A stretch of DNA of 64,000 nt from Frateuria hangzhouensis (GTDB taxonomy: Bacteria; Pseudomonadota; Gammaproteobacteria; Xanthomonadales; Rhodanobacteraceae): assembly GCF_026410505.1 (NCBI RefSeq), contig NZ_JAPMIU010000004.1, positions 186,001-250,000 of the forward strand, in the 5' to 3' direction. A program made the position numbers and the translations under genes. Below the pieces are notes generated by a model. The model was given only the letters and a program-made list of their open reading frames with translations. It was not told where the DNA came from and did no database searches. This document shows, in pieces, positions 36,925 through 45,405 of this stretch. Each line of letters begins with the position of its first letter. The stretch's first letter is position 1.

Positions 36925-38397
36925 CTAGTCGGCGGGGACGCAGCGTTCGCGCGCCCACGCGCGCAGGGCCTGGACCTGCTCGCGCATCAGCACCGACAAC
37001 GGCCGGGTCTGCGCCATCGCCTGGCACAACGCGTCCTGGTCGGGTGGCGCACCGCTGCCGGCGGTGTCGTAGAGGGCGCTGACGATGGCCTGTTCGATCT
37101 CGGCGCCGGAGAAACCTTCGCTGGCGGCGGCCAGCGCCGGCAGGTCAAAGCTCGCTGGATCGAGCGTACGGCGTTTCAGGTGCAGCTCGAAGATCGCCGC
37201 GCGCGCTTCGGCCGTAGGCAGGTCGACGAAGAAGATCTCGTCGAAGCGGCCCTTGCGCAGCAGTTCGGCCGGCAACTGGTCGACCGCGTTGGCCGTGGCG
37301 ACCACGAATACCTTGGCCTTGCGTTCGGCCATCCAGGTCAACAGATACCCCAGCACCCGGCGCGAGACGCCGCCGTCCTCGCCGCCGCCACTGGCCAGGC
37401 CCTTCTCGATCTCGTCGATCCACAGCACGCAGGGCGAGAGCAACTCGACGCTGGCCAGCGCCTCGCGCAGGTTCTTTTCGGTTTCGCCCTGGTACTTGTC
37501 GTAGAGCGTGCCGAAATCCAGCCGTACCAGCGGCACGCCGAAGCCGCCGGCGGTGGCCTTGGCCGCGAGGCTCTTGCCGCAGCCCTGCACGCCCAGCAAC
37601 AGCACGCCACGGGGTGGATCGAGCGCCGGCTCCGGATCCAGGAACACCGCGCGCCGGCGCTGTATCCAGGCGTTGAGCCGGGACACGCCGGCGACGTCGG
37701 CGAAGCTGGCGGTGGCGTATTCGTAATGCAGCAGGCCGGAGCGGTTGAGCAGGTCGAACTTCGCGCGCATCAGCTCGGGCAGGTCAGCCGCGCCCAGCGC
37801 GCCATCGTTGTAGATCAGCTTGCGCACGATGCGCCGCGCGTCCGGTCCCGACAGCCCGACCAGGTTGCGCACCAGCGTGCGCGCCGCGTCGCCGTCGACC
37901 TCCAGCCGGCGGCCCTGTTCGCGCTGCCAGGCGGCCGCCTCGCCACGCAGGATCCCGGCCAGTTCCTTCAGTCCCGGCAACGCCAGCGGCACGCGCATGG
38001 CCAGCGCTTCCAGCGCCGGCGGCAGTTCGATCATGGCGCCAACCAGCACGATCGTGTGCGCGGCACTGCGATGCCGCTGCACGATCTCGCGCAGCTGGCG
38101 CAGGCTCATCGCGTAGCGCAGGAACGGATGGAAATCGAACAGCAGGTAGATGCCGCGCTCGTCGGCAGCGCGGATCGCCTCCAGCGTGGCGCTGGCATCC
38201 GGTGCGACCTCGGCGCCGGGCTGGGCGAAATCCAGGCGGCCCAGACCGTCGGTGAGCGTCCAGCGCCACAGCGGCCGTAGCGCCTGGCCGATCACGTGGC
38301 GGAAGCATTCGATCACCCGCTGCTCGTCCACCGTCTCGATCACCAGCAGCGGCGTGGCCGCGCGGACCAGCGTGGTGAGGTCGTCCAGTTCGCTCAT
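36925..38397 (-). CDS. Ycf46-like AAA ATPase
   Basis: A 490-residue AAA protein. The N-terminal half (MSELDDLTTLVRAATPLLVI, RGIYLLFDFHPFL) is the degenerate RecA-like region of the Ycf46 family. The C-terminal AAA module has Walker A GVQGCGKSLAAKA (near 265), Walker B CVLWIDEIEKGL (near 325) and the second region of homology with Arg finger RKGRFDEIFFVDLP. Start ATG 38397 has AAGGGGGAA upstream. Cyanobacterial Ycf46 affects inorganic-carbon use; the role in heterotrophs is unknown. Position beside Mn catalase hints at stress physiology. Confidence 0.85.
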   Translation of the reverse strand: MSELDDLTTLVRAATPLLVIETVDEQRVIECFRHVIGQALRPLWRWTLTDGLGRLDFAQPGAEVAPDASATLEAIRAADERGIYLLFDFHPFLRYAMSLRQLREIVQRHRSAAHTIVLVGAMIELPPALEALAMRVPLALPGLKELAGILRGEAAAWQREQGRRLEVDGDAARTLVRNLVGLSGPDARRIVRKLIYNDGALGAADLPELMRAKFDLLNRSGLLHYEYATASFADVAGVSRLNAWIQRRRAVFLDPEPALDPPRGVLLLGVQGCGKSLAAKATAGGFGVPLVRLDFGTLYDKYQGETEKNLREALASVELLSPCVLWIDEIEKGLASGGGEDGGVSRRVLGYLLTWMAERKAKVFVVATANAVDQLPAELLRKGRFDEIFFVDLPTAEARAAIFELHLKRRTLDPASFDLPALAAASEGFSGAEIEQAIVSALYDTAGSGAPPDQDALCQAMAQTRPLSVLMREQVQALRAWARERCVPAD

Positions 38398-38516
38398 CGT
38401 TCCCCCTTGCGAGCCCGGTACGGTAGCAGGAGCCGCGATCCTGCACCGCCTGCCGGCTCGATGCGCTGCGAGGTCGCGGTCATCACGGCATGGCCAGGCC
38501 GACCGGGGTCGTTCAT

Positions 38517-38579
38517 GCAGAAGCCCACTTGTGGGCGATCGGACCGGCCCCAGAGCATCGCCCACACGTGGGCTCCTAC
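38517..38579. repeat. REP family B, inverted pair (copy B5)
   Basis: GCAGAAGCCCACTTGTGGGC on the left and GCCCACACGTGGGCTCCTAC on the right, about 22 nt apart. It is the main content of the 308-bp divergent gap 38398-38705; no other feature was found there except the AAGGAGAG ribosome-binding site of the next gene. Confidence 0.88.
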
Positions 38580-38705
38580 GGGTTGCTCGCACGATGGCCT
38601 GCAGGCGCGGGCTTCTCTCAAGGGATGTTGCAGGAGCCAGGCCCATCCTTTCCCGCTTCATGGTGGCGGCGTTACGCTGCCGGTTCCGTCGCAAGGAGAG
38701 CCGTC

Positions 38706-39794
38706 ATGCGTCTGCTGCTTCCGCTGCTGCTGGCCCTGGTCGGCGCGCCCACCTGGGCGGCACCGGCGCTGGACCGGTTGACCCTGCCCAAGGGCTTCCA
38801 TATCGCCGTCTATTCGGATCAGGTGCCGCAGGCGCGCGAACTGGCGCTGGGCGACAAGGGCACGGTGTTCGTCGGCTCGATGGATGCCGGCAAGGTCTAC
38901 GCGCTGACCGACGCCGACCACGATGGCCGCGCCGAAAAGGTGCGCCCCATCGCCAGCGGCCTGCAGTTGCCGGTGGGCGTGGCCTTTCACCACGGCGATC
39001 TGTACGTCTCGGCGGTCAGCCGCATCCTGGTGCTGCGCGACATCGAGGCGCACCTGGACGATCCGCCCGAACCGGAGGTGGTCTACGACCGCTTCCCCAC
39101 CGAAACGCACCACGGCTGGAAGTTCATCGCCTTCGGCCCCGACGGCAAGCTGTACGTGCCCATCGGGGCGCCCTGCAACCTGTGCGACAAGGGCAAGGCC
39201 TACGCCAAGCTGACCCGCATGAACGCCGACGGCACCGGGCTGCAGGACGTCGCCTACGGCATCCGCAACACGGTCGGTTTCGACTGGCGGCCGGCCACCG
39301 GCAAGCTGTGGTTCACCGACAACGGCCGCGACCTGCTCGGCGACGACGTGCCCAACGACGAGCTCGACCGCATCGACCGCCTCGGCGAGCATTACGGCTA
39401 TCCGTACTGCCACCAGGGCGACATTGCCGATCCCGAATTCGGCAAGGACCACCCCTGCAGGAACTACGCACCGCCGGTGCTCAAGCTTGGCGCGCACGTG
39501 GCCTCGCTGGGCATGCGCTTCTACACCGGCAAGCAGTTTCCGGCCGGCTACCACGGCGCGATCTTCATCGCCCAGCACGGCTCGTGGAACCGCACGAAAA
39601 AGTCCGGCTACCGCGTGATGACCGTGCGGCTGGATGGCGACAAGGTGGCTTCCTACGAGCCGCTGATCACCGGCTTCGAGCACGACGAACAGGCCTGGGG
39701 CCGGCCGGTGGACGTGCAGCCGCTGCCCGATGGCAGTCTGCTGGTCAGCGATGACCTGGCAGGGGCTGTTTATCGGGTGACGTACGGGCGCTAG
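38706..39794 (+). CDS. Exported PQQ-type sugar/sorbosone dehydrogenase-like protein
   Basis: A 362-residue periplasmic six-bladed propeller of the GSDH/sorbosone dehydrogenase superfamily. The signal peptide is MRLLLPLLLALVGAPTWA. Recognisable blade segments are LPKGFHIAVYSD, VPIGAPCNLCDKG, RNTVGFDWRPATGKLWFTDNGRD and YGYPYCHQGD, with the C-terminal LPDGSLLVSDDLAGAVYRV. AAGGAGAG lies before the ATG at 38706. It presumably oxidises an aldose with pyrroloquinoline quinone; a substrate is not evident and no PQQ synthesis genes are present here. Confidence 0.88.
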   Translation: MRLLLPLLLALVGAPTWAAPALDRLTLPKGFHIAVYSDQVPQARELALGDKGTVFVGSMDAGKVYALTDADHDGRAEKVRPIASGLQLPVGVAFHHGDLYVSAVSRILVLRDIEAHLDDPPEPEVVYDRFPTETHHGWKFIAFGPDGKLYVPIGAPCNLCDKGKAYAKLTRMNADGTGLQDVAYGIRNTVGFDWRPATGKLWFTDNGRDLLGDDVPNDELDRIDRLGEHYGYPYCHQGDIADPEFGKDHPCRNYAPPVLKLGAHVASLGMRFYTGKQFPAGYHGAIFIAQHGSWNRTKKSGYRVMTVRLDGDKVASYEPLITGFEHDEQAWGRPVDVQPLPDGSLLVSDDLAGAVYRVTYGR

Positions 39795-39805
39795 CGCTCT
39801 GCTCT

Positions 39806-39957
39806 GCTCCCTCTCCCCTTCAGGGAGAGGGCCGGGGTGAGGGGTTGGGGCTCGCGGGAAAGGTTGTTCGTGCGAACAAGAAAAGCCACGCGCTTGCGCG
39901 ACTTGGTCGTAAGAGCGACCCCTCACCCCAACCCTCTCCCCAGAGGGGAGAGGGAGC
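39806..39957. repeat. Repeat family C, inverted pair (copy C1)
   Basis: The left unit GCTCCCTCTCCCCTTCAGGG (continuing AGAGGGCCGGGGTGAGGGGT) and its inverted partner ending AGAGGGAGC enclose about 65 nt. It fills the gap between the sugar dehydrogenase and PEBP genes. Other copies are at 49520, 52894 and 57870. Confidence 0.88.
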
Positions 39958-40005
39958 AGTCTTTGCCCGGCTTGTGAGCCTTTCGCAACCCAAAGGAGAC
40001 CCCCC

Positions 40006-40626
40006 ATGCAACTACGCAGCAACGATTTCCAGGACGGCCAGCCGATCCCGGCCCGGTGCGCCTTCGGCAAGCCGGGCGATCCGATCGGCCTGTCCGACAA
40101 CCGCAATCCGCACCTGGCCTGGCGCGACGCGCCGCCGGGCACGCGTTCGTTCGTGCTCACCTGCATCGACGGCGACGCGCCCAGCCGCGGTGACGACGTC
40201 AACAAGGAGGGCCGCACGGTCAGCGCGGATCTGCCGCGCATCGACTTCGTGCACTGGCTGATGGCCGACATCCCGGCCGAATGCGGCGAACTGGGCGACG
40301 GCTCCTGCAGCGACGGCGTCACCCCGCACGGCAAGCGTGCCCCTTCGGGCCCGCCGGGCAGCCACCAGGGCGAAAACGGCTACAGCGGCTGGTTCGCCTC
40401 CGATCCGCAGATGGCCGGCACCTACCTGGGCTACGACGGCCCGTGCCCACCGTGGAACGATGCGCGCGTGCACCGCTACCGCTTCGAGCTGCATGCGCTG
40501 GACACGCCCGGCCTGGGCCTGGCCCATGGCTTCGGCCTCGAGCAGTTGCGCGCCGCGATGGATGGCCATGTGCTGGCCAGCGCCGCGCTGACCGGCACCT
40601 ACGCGATCAATCCGCACGCGGGGTGA
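40006..40626 (+). CDS. YbhB/YbcL-family PEBP-like protein
   Basis: A 206-residue phosphatidylethanolamine-binding-protein fold, the Raf-kinase-inhibitor-like family of bacteria. Ligand-pocket motifs are NPHLAWRDAPPGTRSFVL, the CIDGDAP segment with conserved Asp, DFVHWLMADIPAECGEL and PPWNDARVHRYRFELHALD. No signal peptide is seen. Function in bacteria is unresolved. AAAGGAGA precedes the ATG at 40006. Transcribed alone. Confidence 0.92.
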   Translation: MQLRSNDFQDGQPIPARCAFGKPGDPIGLSDNRNPHLAWRDAPPGTRSFVLTCIDGDAPSRGDDVNKEGRTVSADLPRIDFVHWLMADIPAECGELGDGSCSDGVTPHGKRAPSGPPGSHQGENGYSGWFASDPQMAGTYLGYDGPCPPWNDARVHRYRFELHALDTPGLGLAHGFGLEQLRAAMDGHVLASAALTGTYAINPHAG

Positions 40627-40629
40627 ATG

Positions 40630-40652
40630 GAGGGCGCGCTGGCACGCGCCTC
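40630..40652. terminator. Hairpin after the PEBP gene
   Basis: GAGGGCGCG and CGCGCCTC pair around CTGGCA with one bulge, four bases after the stop, followed by TTC. It is a plausible weak terminator. Confidence 0.45.
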
Positions 40653-40751
40653 TTCACATGCAGATGGCAGCCCGTGTGGATGAATGAGTCGCGTCTGGCC
40701 TTGCCGGCCGGCCCATGAAGGGGGTCGTCTCTTACCCATGAGGAAGCCGTC

Positions 40752-40907
40752 ATGCTGCATTACGCCATTGTCTTTCTGGTCATTGCCATCATCGCCGCCA
40801 TCCTCGGTTTCGGCGGCATCGCCGGCGCGGCCGCGGGCATCGCAAAGATCCTGTTCGTCATCTTCCTGATCCTGGCGATCATCGCCTTCTTCCGCCGCGC
40901 CAGTTGA
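40752..40907 (+). CDS. DUF1328 (YtjA-type) small membrane protein
   Basis: A 51-residue protein [20 protein letters not shown] with a second hydrophobic stretch ([19 protein letters not shown]) and the tail RRAS. This matches the DUF1328/YtjA pattern of two helices with a Gly/Ala-rich connector ([11 protein letters not shown]). GAGGAAG lies 6-12 nt upstream of ATG 40752. It is first of a five-gene membrane-associated series; YtjA-type genes are commonly stress induced. Confidence 0.9.
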   Translation: MLHYAIVFLVIAIIAAILGFGGIAGAAAGIAKILFVIFLILAIIAFFRRAS

Positions 40908-40942
40908 GCGGCGGCATCGTCACCCTCCACCGGGAGAAAGCC

Positions 40943-41413
40943 ATGCCCAACCCGATCCACAGTTCGTCCACGCCGCGTGATCCCGGCCTGAACCCGGCAG
41001 TGCCCAACCCGGCCATGGCCGACCCGAACCTGGGGTCGGACGCGGCCGACCCGCTGCTGGCCGACACGGCCACCTCGTCCAAGGGGCACACGCGCATCGA
41101 CCAGGGTGCCGAGCGGGTCAAGCACGCCACCTCCGAGGCGGTCACGCGCACCAAGCAGGCGGTCAACCAGACCGCCGACAAGGTCGAGGCGGGCGTGCAC
41201 CACGCCACCGACAAGGCCGCCGGCGCCGCGCACCACGCCACCGACAAGGCGGCCGACCTCAGCGAGCGCAGTCGCCAGATGCGCGACGAGGCGATGGACA
41301 AGGCCGAGGACTGGATGGCGCAGGCGCGCGAATACGTGCGCGACAAGCCGATGCAGTCGGTCGCCATCGCGGTCGGCGCCGGCTGGTTGCTGGGACGGAT
41401 CCTGCGCCGCTGA
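40943..41413 (+). CDS. DUF883 (ElaB/YqjD-like) membrane-anchored protein
   Basis: A 156-residue protein. The middle is a long amphipathic, Ala/Lys/Asp-rich helix with repeated HHATDKAA units (residues ~60-110), and the C-terminus is the tail anchor RDKPMQSVAIAVGAGWLLGR ending ILRR, the DUF883 signature. E. coli ElaB and YqjD anchor ribosomes to the inner membrane in stationary phase. GGGAGAAAGCC precedes the ATG at 40943. It is followed by a YqjE-like gene, conserving the E. coli yqjD-yqjE order. Confidence 0.92.
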   Translation: MPNPIHSSSTPRDPGLNPAVPNPAMADPNLGSDAADPLLADTATSSKGHTRIDQGAERVKHATSEAVTRTKQAVNQTADKVEAGVHHATDKAAGAAHHATDKAADLSERSRQMRDEAMDKAEDWMAQAREYVRDKPMQSVAIAVGAGWLLGRILRR

Positions 41414-41437
41414 CTTCTTCGCTGACGAGTGCCAGGG

Positions 41438-41887
41438 ATGCCTGAGGCCGGACAAGACACGCCCGACGGCGCCGACGATGCGGCGCCGCGCCCGGGCGTA
41501 CTCGATGAACTGGGCCGGCTCGGCGATGCCGCCAGGGACCTGTTCGGCGCGCAGAAGGAACTGCTCTCGGCCGAAGTGGGGCTGGCGCGCAGTGCGGTTT
41601 CATGGATGCTGCTGGCGGCGCTGGCCGCCACCGTGTCCGGCGTGGGACTGGGCCTGACCCTGCTGGCGCTGGTCGGGGTGCTGCTGGCCAAGTGGTTCGC
41701 GTCCTGGGCGTGGGCGCTGGTCGCGCTGGCGGTGCTGCAATTGCTGTTCACGCTGGGCGCGATCGTCTTCTTCCGCCGCTGCATGCACTGGATGAGCCTG
41801 CCTGTCACCCGCCGCGAATGGAGTGCGATGATGCGCGACACGCGGGCGCGGGCCCGGCGGCAGGTGGAACGGGAGGACGCGCCATGA
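41438..41887 (+). CDS. YqjE-like phage-holin-superfamily membrane protein
   Basis: A 149-residue protein. The N-terminal soluble helix (LDELGRLGDAARDLFGAQKE) is followed by two long hydrophobic helices (residues ~55-80 and ~85-110) and a basic tail RARARRQVEREDAP. This is the pattern of YqjE/Act-206 holin-superfamily proteins. ATG 41438 is preceded by GCCAGGG; a GTG three codons earlier is possible. Its stop overlaps the next ATG by four bases. Placement after DUF883 supports the assignment. Confidence 0.87.
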   Translation: MPEAGQDTPDGADDAAPRPGVLDELGRLGDAARDLFGAQKELLSAEVGLARSAVSWMLLAALAATVSGVGLGLTLLALVGVLLAKWFASWAWALVALAVLQLLFTLGAIVFFRRCMHWMSLPVTRREWSAMMRDTRARARRQVEREDAP

Positions 41888-42180
41888 GCATGTTCAGCGA
41901 GCGCGCGCGGGTACGCGCGGCGCAACAACGGATGGCCGCGGCACGCCGCGCCGTCGCGATGCCTGCCTCGGCGCTGCTCGCACGCGGCCAGCAGCATCCT
42001 TTCGTGATCCTTGGCGCCGCCGCCGCCGGGGGTTTCCTGCTGGGACGCACCAACGCCCGCCCGCTGCATCTGCCCGGCATGGGCCACCTGCTCGGTGCGC
42101 TGGCGAGCGAGGCCACCACGATCGGCGCCAGTTTCCTGGCCGCCCACAGCGCCGCGCAATCGGTTACCGAGGACGCATGA
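41884..42180 (+). CDS. Hypothetical 98-aa protein in the YqjDE-type operon
   Basis: MSMFSERARVRAAQQRMAAA opens a basic helix, followed by a short hydrophobic Ala/Gly segment HPFVILGAAAAGGFLLGR that resembles the DUF883 tail anchor, and then an amphipathic C-terminus. It overlaps both neighbours by four bases (ATGA), which argues for a translated gene. It occupies the place of E. coli yqjK, but similarity could not be verified. Function is unknown. Confidence 0.75.
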   Translation: MSMFSERARVRAAQQRMAAARRAVAMPASALLARGQQHPFVILGAAAAGGFLLGRTNARPLHLPGMGHLLGALASEATTIGASFLAAHSAAQSVTEDA

Positions 42181-43319
42181 ACCGGCCCGACCCCGTGGTT
42201 GCGCCGGCCGTGGTCGACGTGGCGCCGGCGGCTGCCGCGCAACCGGTCGCCGCCTCGCCGCAGTTGCGCTTCGCGCGCAGCCTGCGGCGGCATCTGCTGG
42301 CGGTGCGCGTGGTGCTCAACGCGCTGCTGGTGCTGGCGCTGCTGTACACCGTGACGATCGCGCACGTGCTGCTGATTCCGCTGGTGCTGGCGGCGTTCAT
42401 CGGGCTGGCGCTCAATCCGCTGGTGGCCGCCGGCGCGCGCCATCGGTTGCCGCGCTGGTTGACCGCCAGCGTGCTGATGCTGGTGCTGCTGACCGGGCTG
42501 GGCGCCGGCGTCGGCGCGCTGGCGCAACCGGCGCTGGGTTGGTTCCACGGCGCCCCGGCGGCGATCCGCAGCTTCGTCCCCAAATTGCGCAGCGTCACCC
42601 AGCCGCTGGAGGCGGCCAACCGCGCCACCCAGAGCCTGGTCGGCGGCTCGCTGCGCGCGCAGCCGCCGCGCCCGACCGCGGTGGCGATCACCGCCTGGGA
42701 CGTGGTGTCGACCGCACCCAAGGTGCTGGCCGCCGTACTCACCGTGGTACTGCTGGTGTTCTTCTTCCTCGCCTACGGCGATTCGCTGCTGCGGCGGCTG
42801 GTGGAAATCTCGCCCGGCTTCGCCTACAAGCGGCATGCGGTGGAGATCGTGCGCAGCATCCAGATCGAGGTCTCGCGCTACCTGCTCACCGCGCTGGCGA
42901 TCAACGCCACCCTGGGCGCGCTGACCACGCTGATGCTGTGGCTCTACGACATGCCCGACCCGCTGCTGTGGGGCGTGGTGGCGATGACGGCGAACTTCAT
43001 TCCCTACGTGGGCGCGATCACCACCACCATCGTGCTCGGGCTGGTCGGCATGATCCATTCGCACGACCTGGGTACCGCGCTGCTGCCGGCGGTGACCTTC
43101 GCCGGCATCACCGCGATCGAGGGCAACCTGGTCACGCCGATGATCCAGGGCCACCGCATGCGCCTGTCGCCGATCGCGATCCTGATCTGGCTGTTGGTGT
43201 GGGGCTGGCTGTGGGGCATTCCCGGGGCGCTGCTGGCGGTGCCGATGCTCACCAGCGCCAAGCTGATCACCGAGCGGGTGCGCGGCTGGGGCTGGTTCGC
43301 GGTGATGGTGCAGCGTTGA
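42177..43319 (+). CDS. AI-2E family (PerM/TqsA-like) transporter
   Basis: A 380-residue polytopic membrane protein. N-terminal helices around residues 40-65 and 80-110 precede a soluble region with an amphipathic helix, then five C-terminal helices with the family pattern ALAINATLGALTTLMLWLYD, DPLLWGVVAMTANFIPYVGA, IEGNLVTPMIQGHRMRLSP and GWLWGIPGALLAVPML. TqsA exports autoinducer-2, but most members have unknown substrates, and some act as sodium-proton antiporters. It is last of the DUF1328-DUF883-YqjE operon, overlapping the preceding stop. Confidence 0.92.
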   Translation: MNRPDPVVAPAVVDVAPAAAAQPVAASPQLRFARSLRRHLLAVRVVLNALLVLALLYTVTIAHVLLIPLVLAAFIGLALNPLVAAGARHRLPRWLTASVLMLVLLTGLGAGVGALAQPALGWFHGAPAAIRSFVPKLRSVTQPLEAANRATQSLVGGSLRAQPPRPTAVAITAWDVVSTAPKVLAAVLTVVLLVFFFLAYGDSLLRRLVEISPGFAYKRHAVEIVRSIQIEVSRYLLTALAINATLGALTTLMLWLYDMPDPLLWGVVAMTANFIPYVGAITTTIVLGLVGMIHSHDLGTALLPAVTFAGITAIEGNLVTPMIQGHRMRLSPIAILIWLLVWGWLWGIPGALLAVPMLTSAKLITERVRGWGWFAVMVQR

Positions 43320-43385
43320 GGACGGCGCCGGCCTGGCACAGCCCGGCCCGGTACACGCGGAGCGGCGGCCGGGGGACCGCCGGTC

Positions 43386-44174
43386 TCAGCGCGCGGCCTC
43401 GCCCGGCGTGGCGTTGAGCAGGATGTACTGGCGCTCGACGCCTTCGATGCGGCCGAGTTGCGCGGAGGCGAGGGTCACCGGGCGCGTGCTGACCAACTCG
43501 TCGCTGAGCACGATGCCGTCGCGAAACGTGGTGCGCCCATGCCAGTGCGCGCGACCGGACTGCCGCGTCACCGGGTAGGAGCGATCACCGCGGGTCAGCG
43601 CCAGTTGCGGCGCATCGCCCAGCCACGGCCCGTTGCCGCTGCCTTCGCGCTCCAGCGATACGGTGTGGCTGGCCGGATCCAACGCCACCACGGTCACCGT
43701 CTGGCGGCCGGCCGGGCCCAGTTCCCACGGTGCCCCGATGTCCACCGTCCAGCGCTGGCCCACCCGCAACGTGGCCGGCGCGCGGCCCCACAAAAGCGGG
43801 TTGTAGGCCAGTCCGCTGGCATCGGTGTTGGGCGCGCACTTGCCGTCGTAGCAGTTGGTGGCGCCCTCGTCGGGCAGCACCACCGTGCCGCTGCCCGCGG
43901 GCCGGCCGTCGTAGTGGTAGTCGATGCGCAGCTGTGGCGGGGTCGTCGTGGCGTCGAGCACGCGATAGGTCGCGGTACCGCTGACACGGCGGACGGCGTC
44001 GTCGAAGCCGGGCGCCTGCAGGGCGATGGTGCGCGAGAAGACATTGCCGAAAACTGCGCCGGCATGCAGCGCCGGCGTCAACGCCGCGGCGGTGGCCGAC
44101 GGCGTGGCGCCGCCGCCCGTGGCGGACAGCGACAGCAGGGCCAGCAGGGCGGGCAGGAAGCGGGTGCGGGACAT
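43386..44174 (-). CDS. Exported hypothetical protein (262 aa)
   Basis: It begins with a signal peptide (MSRTRFLPALLALLSLSATG) and has a beta-rich body with repeated strand-like segments (VSGTATYRVLDATTTP, LRIDYHYDGRPAGSGTVVLP, RQTVTVVALDPASHTVSLER). Two cysteines in TNCYDGKCAP may form a disulfide. No family was recognised. GAGGAGGAA is an excellent ribosome-binding site for ATG 44174. It follows the propeller gene by 14 bp and is surely cotranscribed with it. Confidence 0.75.
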   Translation of the reverse strand: MSRTRFLPALLALLSLSATGGGATPSATAAALTPALHAGAVFGNVFSRTIALQAPGFDDAVRRVSGTATYRVLDATTTPPQLRIDYHYDGRPAGSGTVVLPDEGATNCYDGKCAPNTDASGLAYNPLLWGRAPATLRVGQRWTVDIGAPWELGPAGRQTVTVVALDPASHTVSLEREGSGNGPWLGDAPQLALTRGDRSYPVTRQSGRAHWHGRTTFRDGIVLSDELVSTRPVTLASAQLGRIEGVERQYILLNATPGEAAR

Positions 44175-44188
44175 GGGTTCCTCCTCGA

Positions 44189-45160
44189 TCAAGACGTGAT
44201 TCCGTGCGCGCGCAACACGTCGGAAATATCCACGCGCCAGACGTTGCGCGAGCCGTTGAGCGGGCCGGACAGGCGCTGCTGCAGCGAGCTGGCGTCGTCG
44301 CGCGCCTTCGGGAAATGCACCTCCGGCTGCCGGTTGCTGGACACGTACAGTTCGCCGAAACGGCGGCCCAGTGCGGGCGCGTTTTCCAGCGCCGCGCTGT
44401 TGACGTCGCCGCCCAGATGTTCCGGCTTGCCCCAACGGCCGTCGGCCTGGCGGAAGGCGATGTAGATGTCGGCGCGGCCCAGCGCATCGCCCTCGTCGCC
44501 GGCGAACAGCAGGAAGCGTTGCCCGGGATCGATCGCCGGGTCCATGCGGTTGCGCGCGACGTCGCCCAGATCCACCCGCTCGGGCGCTGCATGGCCGTGC
44601 GCGGTGTGGCGCGCCACGTAGATCTGGTAGGCCTTGCCCGAATCGGGCCGGTGCGCGGAGAAGTAGATGTCGCCGTTGGCCGCGATCGAAGGGTTGTAGA
44701 TCATCGCGCCGTCGTTGAGCGCGCCCTGGACGTGCAGCGGTGCGCCCCAGCGGCCATCGGCCCGGCGTTCGACGTACCACAGGTGGGTGCCGGGAAAGCG
44801 GCGACCGGCCATCTCGGCCTGCACCGGTGCTGCGTGCGGCCGCGGCGGGCGGTTGGACACGAAGTACAGACGCTTGCCGTCCGGCGCGAAAGCGGGCTCG
44901 GAGTCGTGCCACTGGCCGGAAAAGCTGGCGACCTCCGGTGTCGACCAGTGGCCGCCGCGACGGTGCGAGACCAGGATGGTGTCGTCTTTCTCGCCGAAAT
45001 CCGAGCGCATGAAGTAGACCGTGTCGCGATCGGGCGAAAACGTCGCCGAGGTCTCCTGCAGGCTGGTGGAGATCACGCCCGGGCCGAGCAGCTCGGCGGC
45101 GGCGGTAGTGGCGCAGGCCAGCGCAAGCGCCAGGGTCCAGGCGACGCGGTGTGGTTTCAT
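44189..45160 (-). CDS. Exported PD40 (TolB-like) beta-propeller protein
   Basis: A 323-residue protein with a signal peptide (MKPHRVAWTLALALACATTA, cleavage near AAA-E). The body has WD40-like PD40 repeats: TSATFSPDRDTVYFMRSD, SEPAFAPDGKRLYFVSNR, NPSIAANGDIYFSAHRP, DPAIDPGQRFLLFAGDE and RRFGELYVSSNR, that is about five blades. Such propellers bind peptides or glycans in the periplasm. The gene lies 245 bp downstream of the LytTR regulator in the same direction and has direct repeats in its upstream DNA. Confidence 0.85.
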   Translation of the reverse strand: MKPHRVAWTLALALACATTAAAELLGPGVISTSLQETSATFSPDRDTVYFMRSDFGEKDDTILVSHRRGGHWSTPEVASFSGQWHDSEPAFAPDGKRLYFVSNRPPRPHAAPVQAEMAGRRFPGTHLWYVERRADGRWGAPLHVQGALNDGAMIYNPSIAANGDIYFSAHRPDSGKAYQIYVARHTAHGHAAPERVDLGDVARNRMDPAIDPGQRFLLFAGDEGDALGRADIYIAFRQADGRWGKPEHLGGDVNSAALENAPALGRRFGELYVSSNRQPEVHFPKARDDASSLQQRLSGPLNGSRNVWRVDISDVLRAHGITS

Positions 45161-45225
45161 GCTGCGGTCCTTGCCAAGGTGGGCGTCCAGCGTGGTGCAC
45201 GCGCGACGCGCGCCGCTGCGGGTTT

Positions 45226-45271
45226 GTGACCGGCGGTCGCCCTAACGTGACGGGCGGTCCTTTCGGCGGTC
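45226..45271. promoter_or_regulatory. Direct repeats upstream of the PD40 gene (candidate LytTR site)
   Basis: GTGACCGGCGGTC (45226-45238) and GTGACGGGCGGTC (45247-45259) are 13-bp direct repeats with one mismatch at a 21-bp period; a partial third unit CGGCGGTC follows at 45264-45271. LytTR regulators bind two ~9-bp direct repeats separated by about 12-13 bp, giving the same period. The array is 66-111 bp upstream of the PD40 ATG. Binding by the adjacent regulator is an inference. Confidence 0.5.
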
Positions 45272-45405
45272 GCGCGGCTCTCCCTGAGCGGCTCCCAGCC
45301 CGAAATTCCGCGCTCACCCGGAGCCCGGTCAAAGGGACGAACATGGAAGGGAGCCGATCCCGGCACCTTTCGCCCCGGCGGCTGGGGGACAAAAGGTATG
45401 GGGGA

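Noticed and set aside
45343-45405. Plus-strand small ORF starting at the ATG near 45343 (MEGSRSRHLSP...)
   Set aside because: An AAAGGGA motif lies upstream, but the frame runs on antisense through the whole LytTR regulator and has no coding character of its own.
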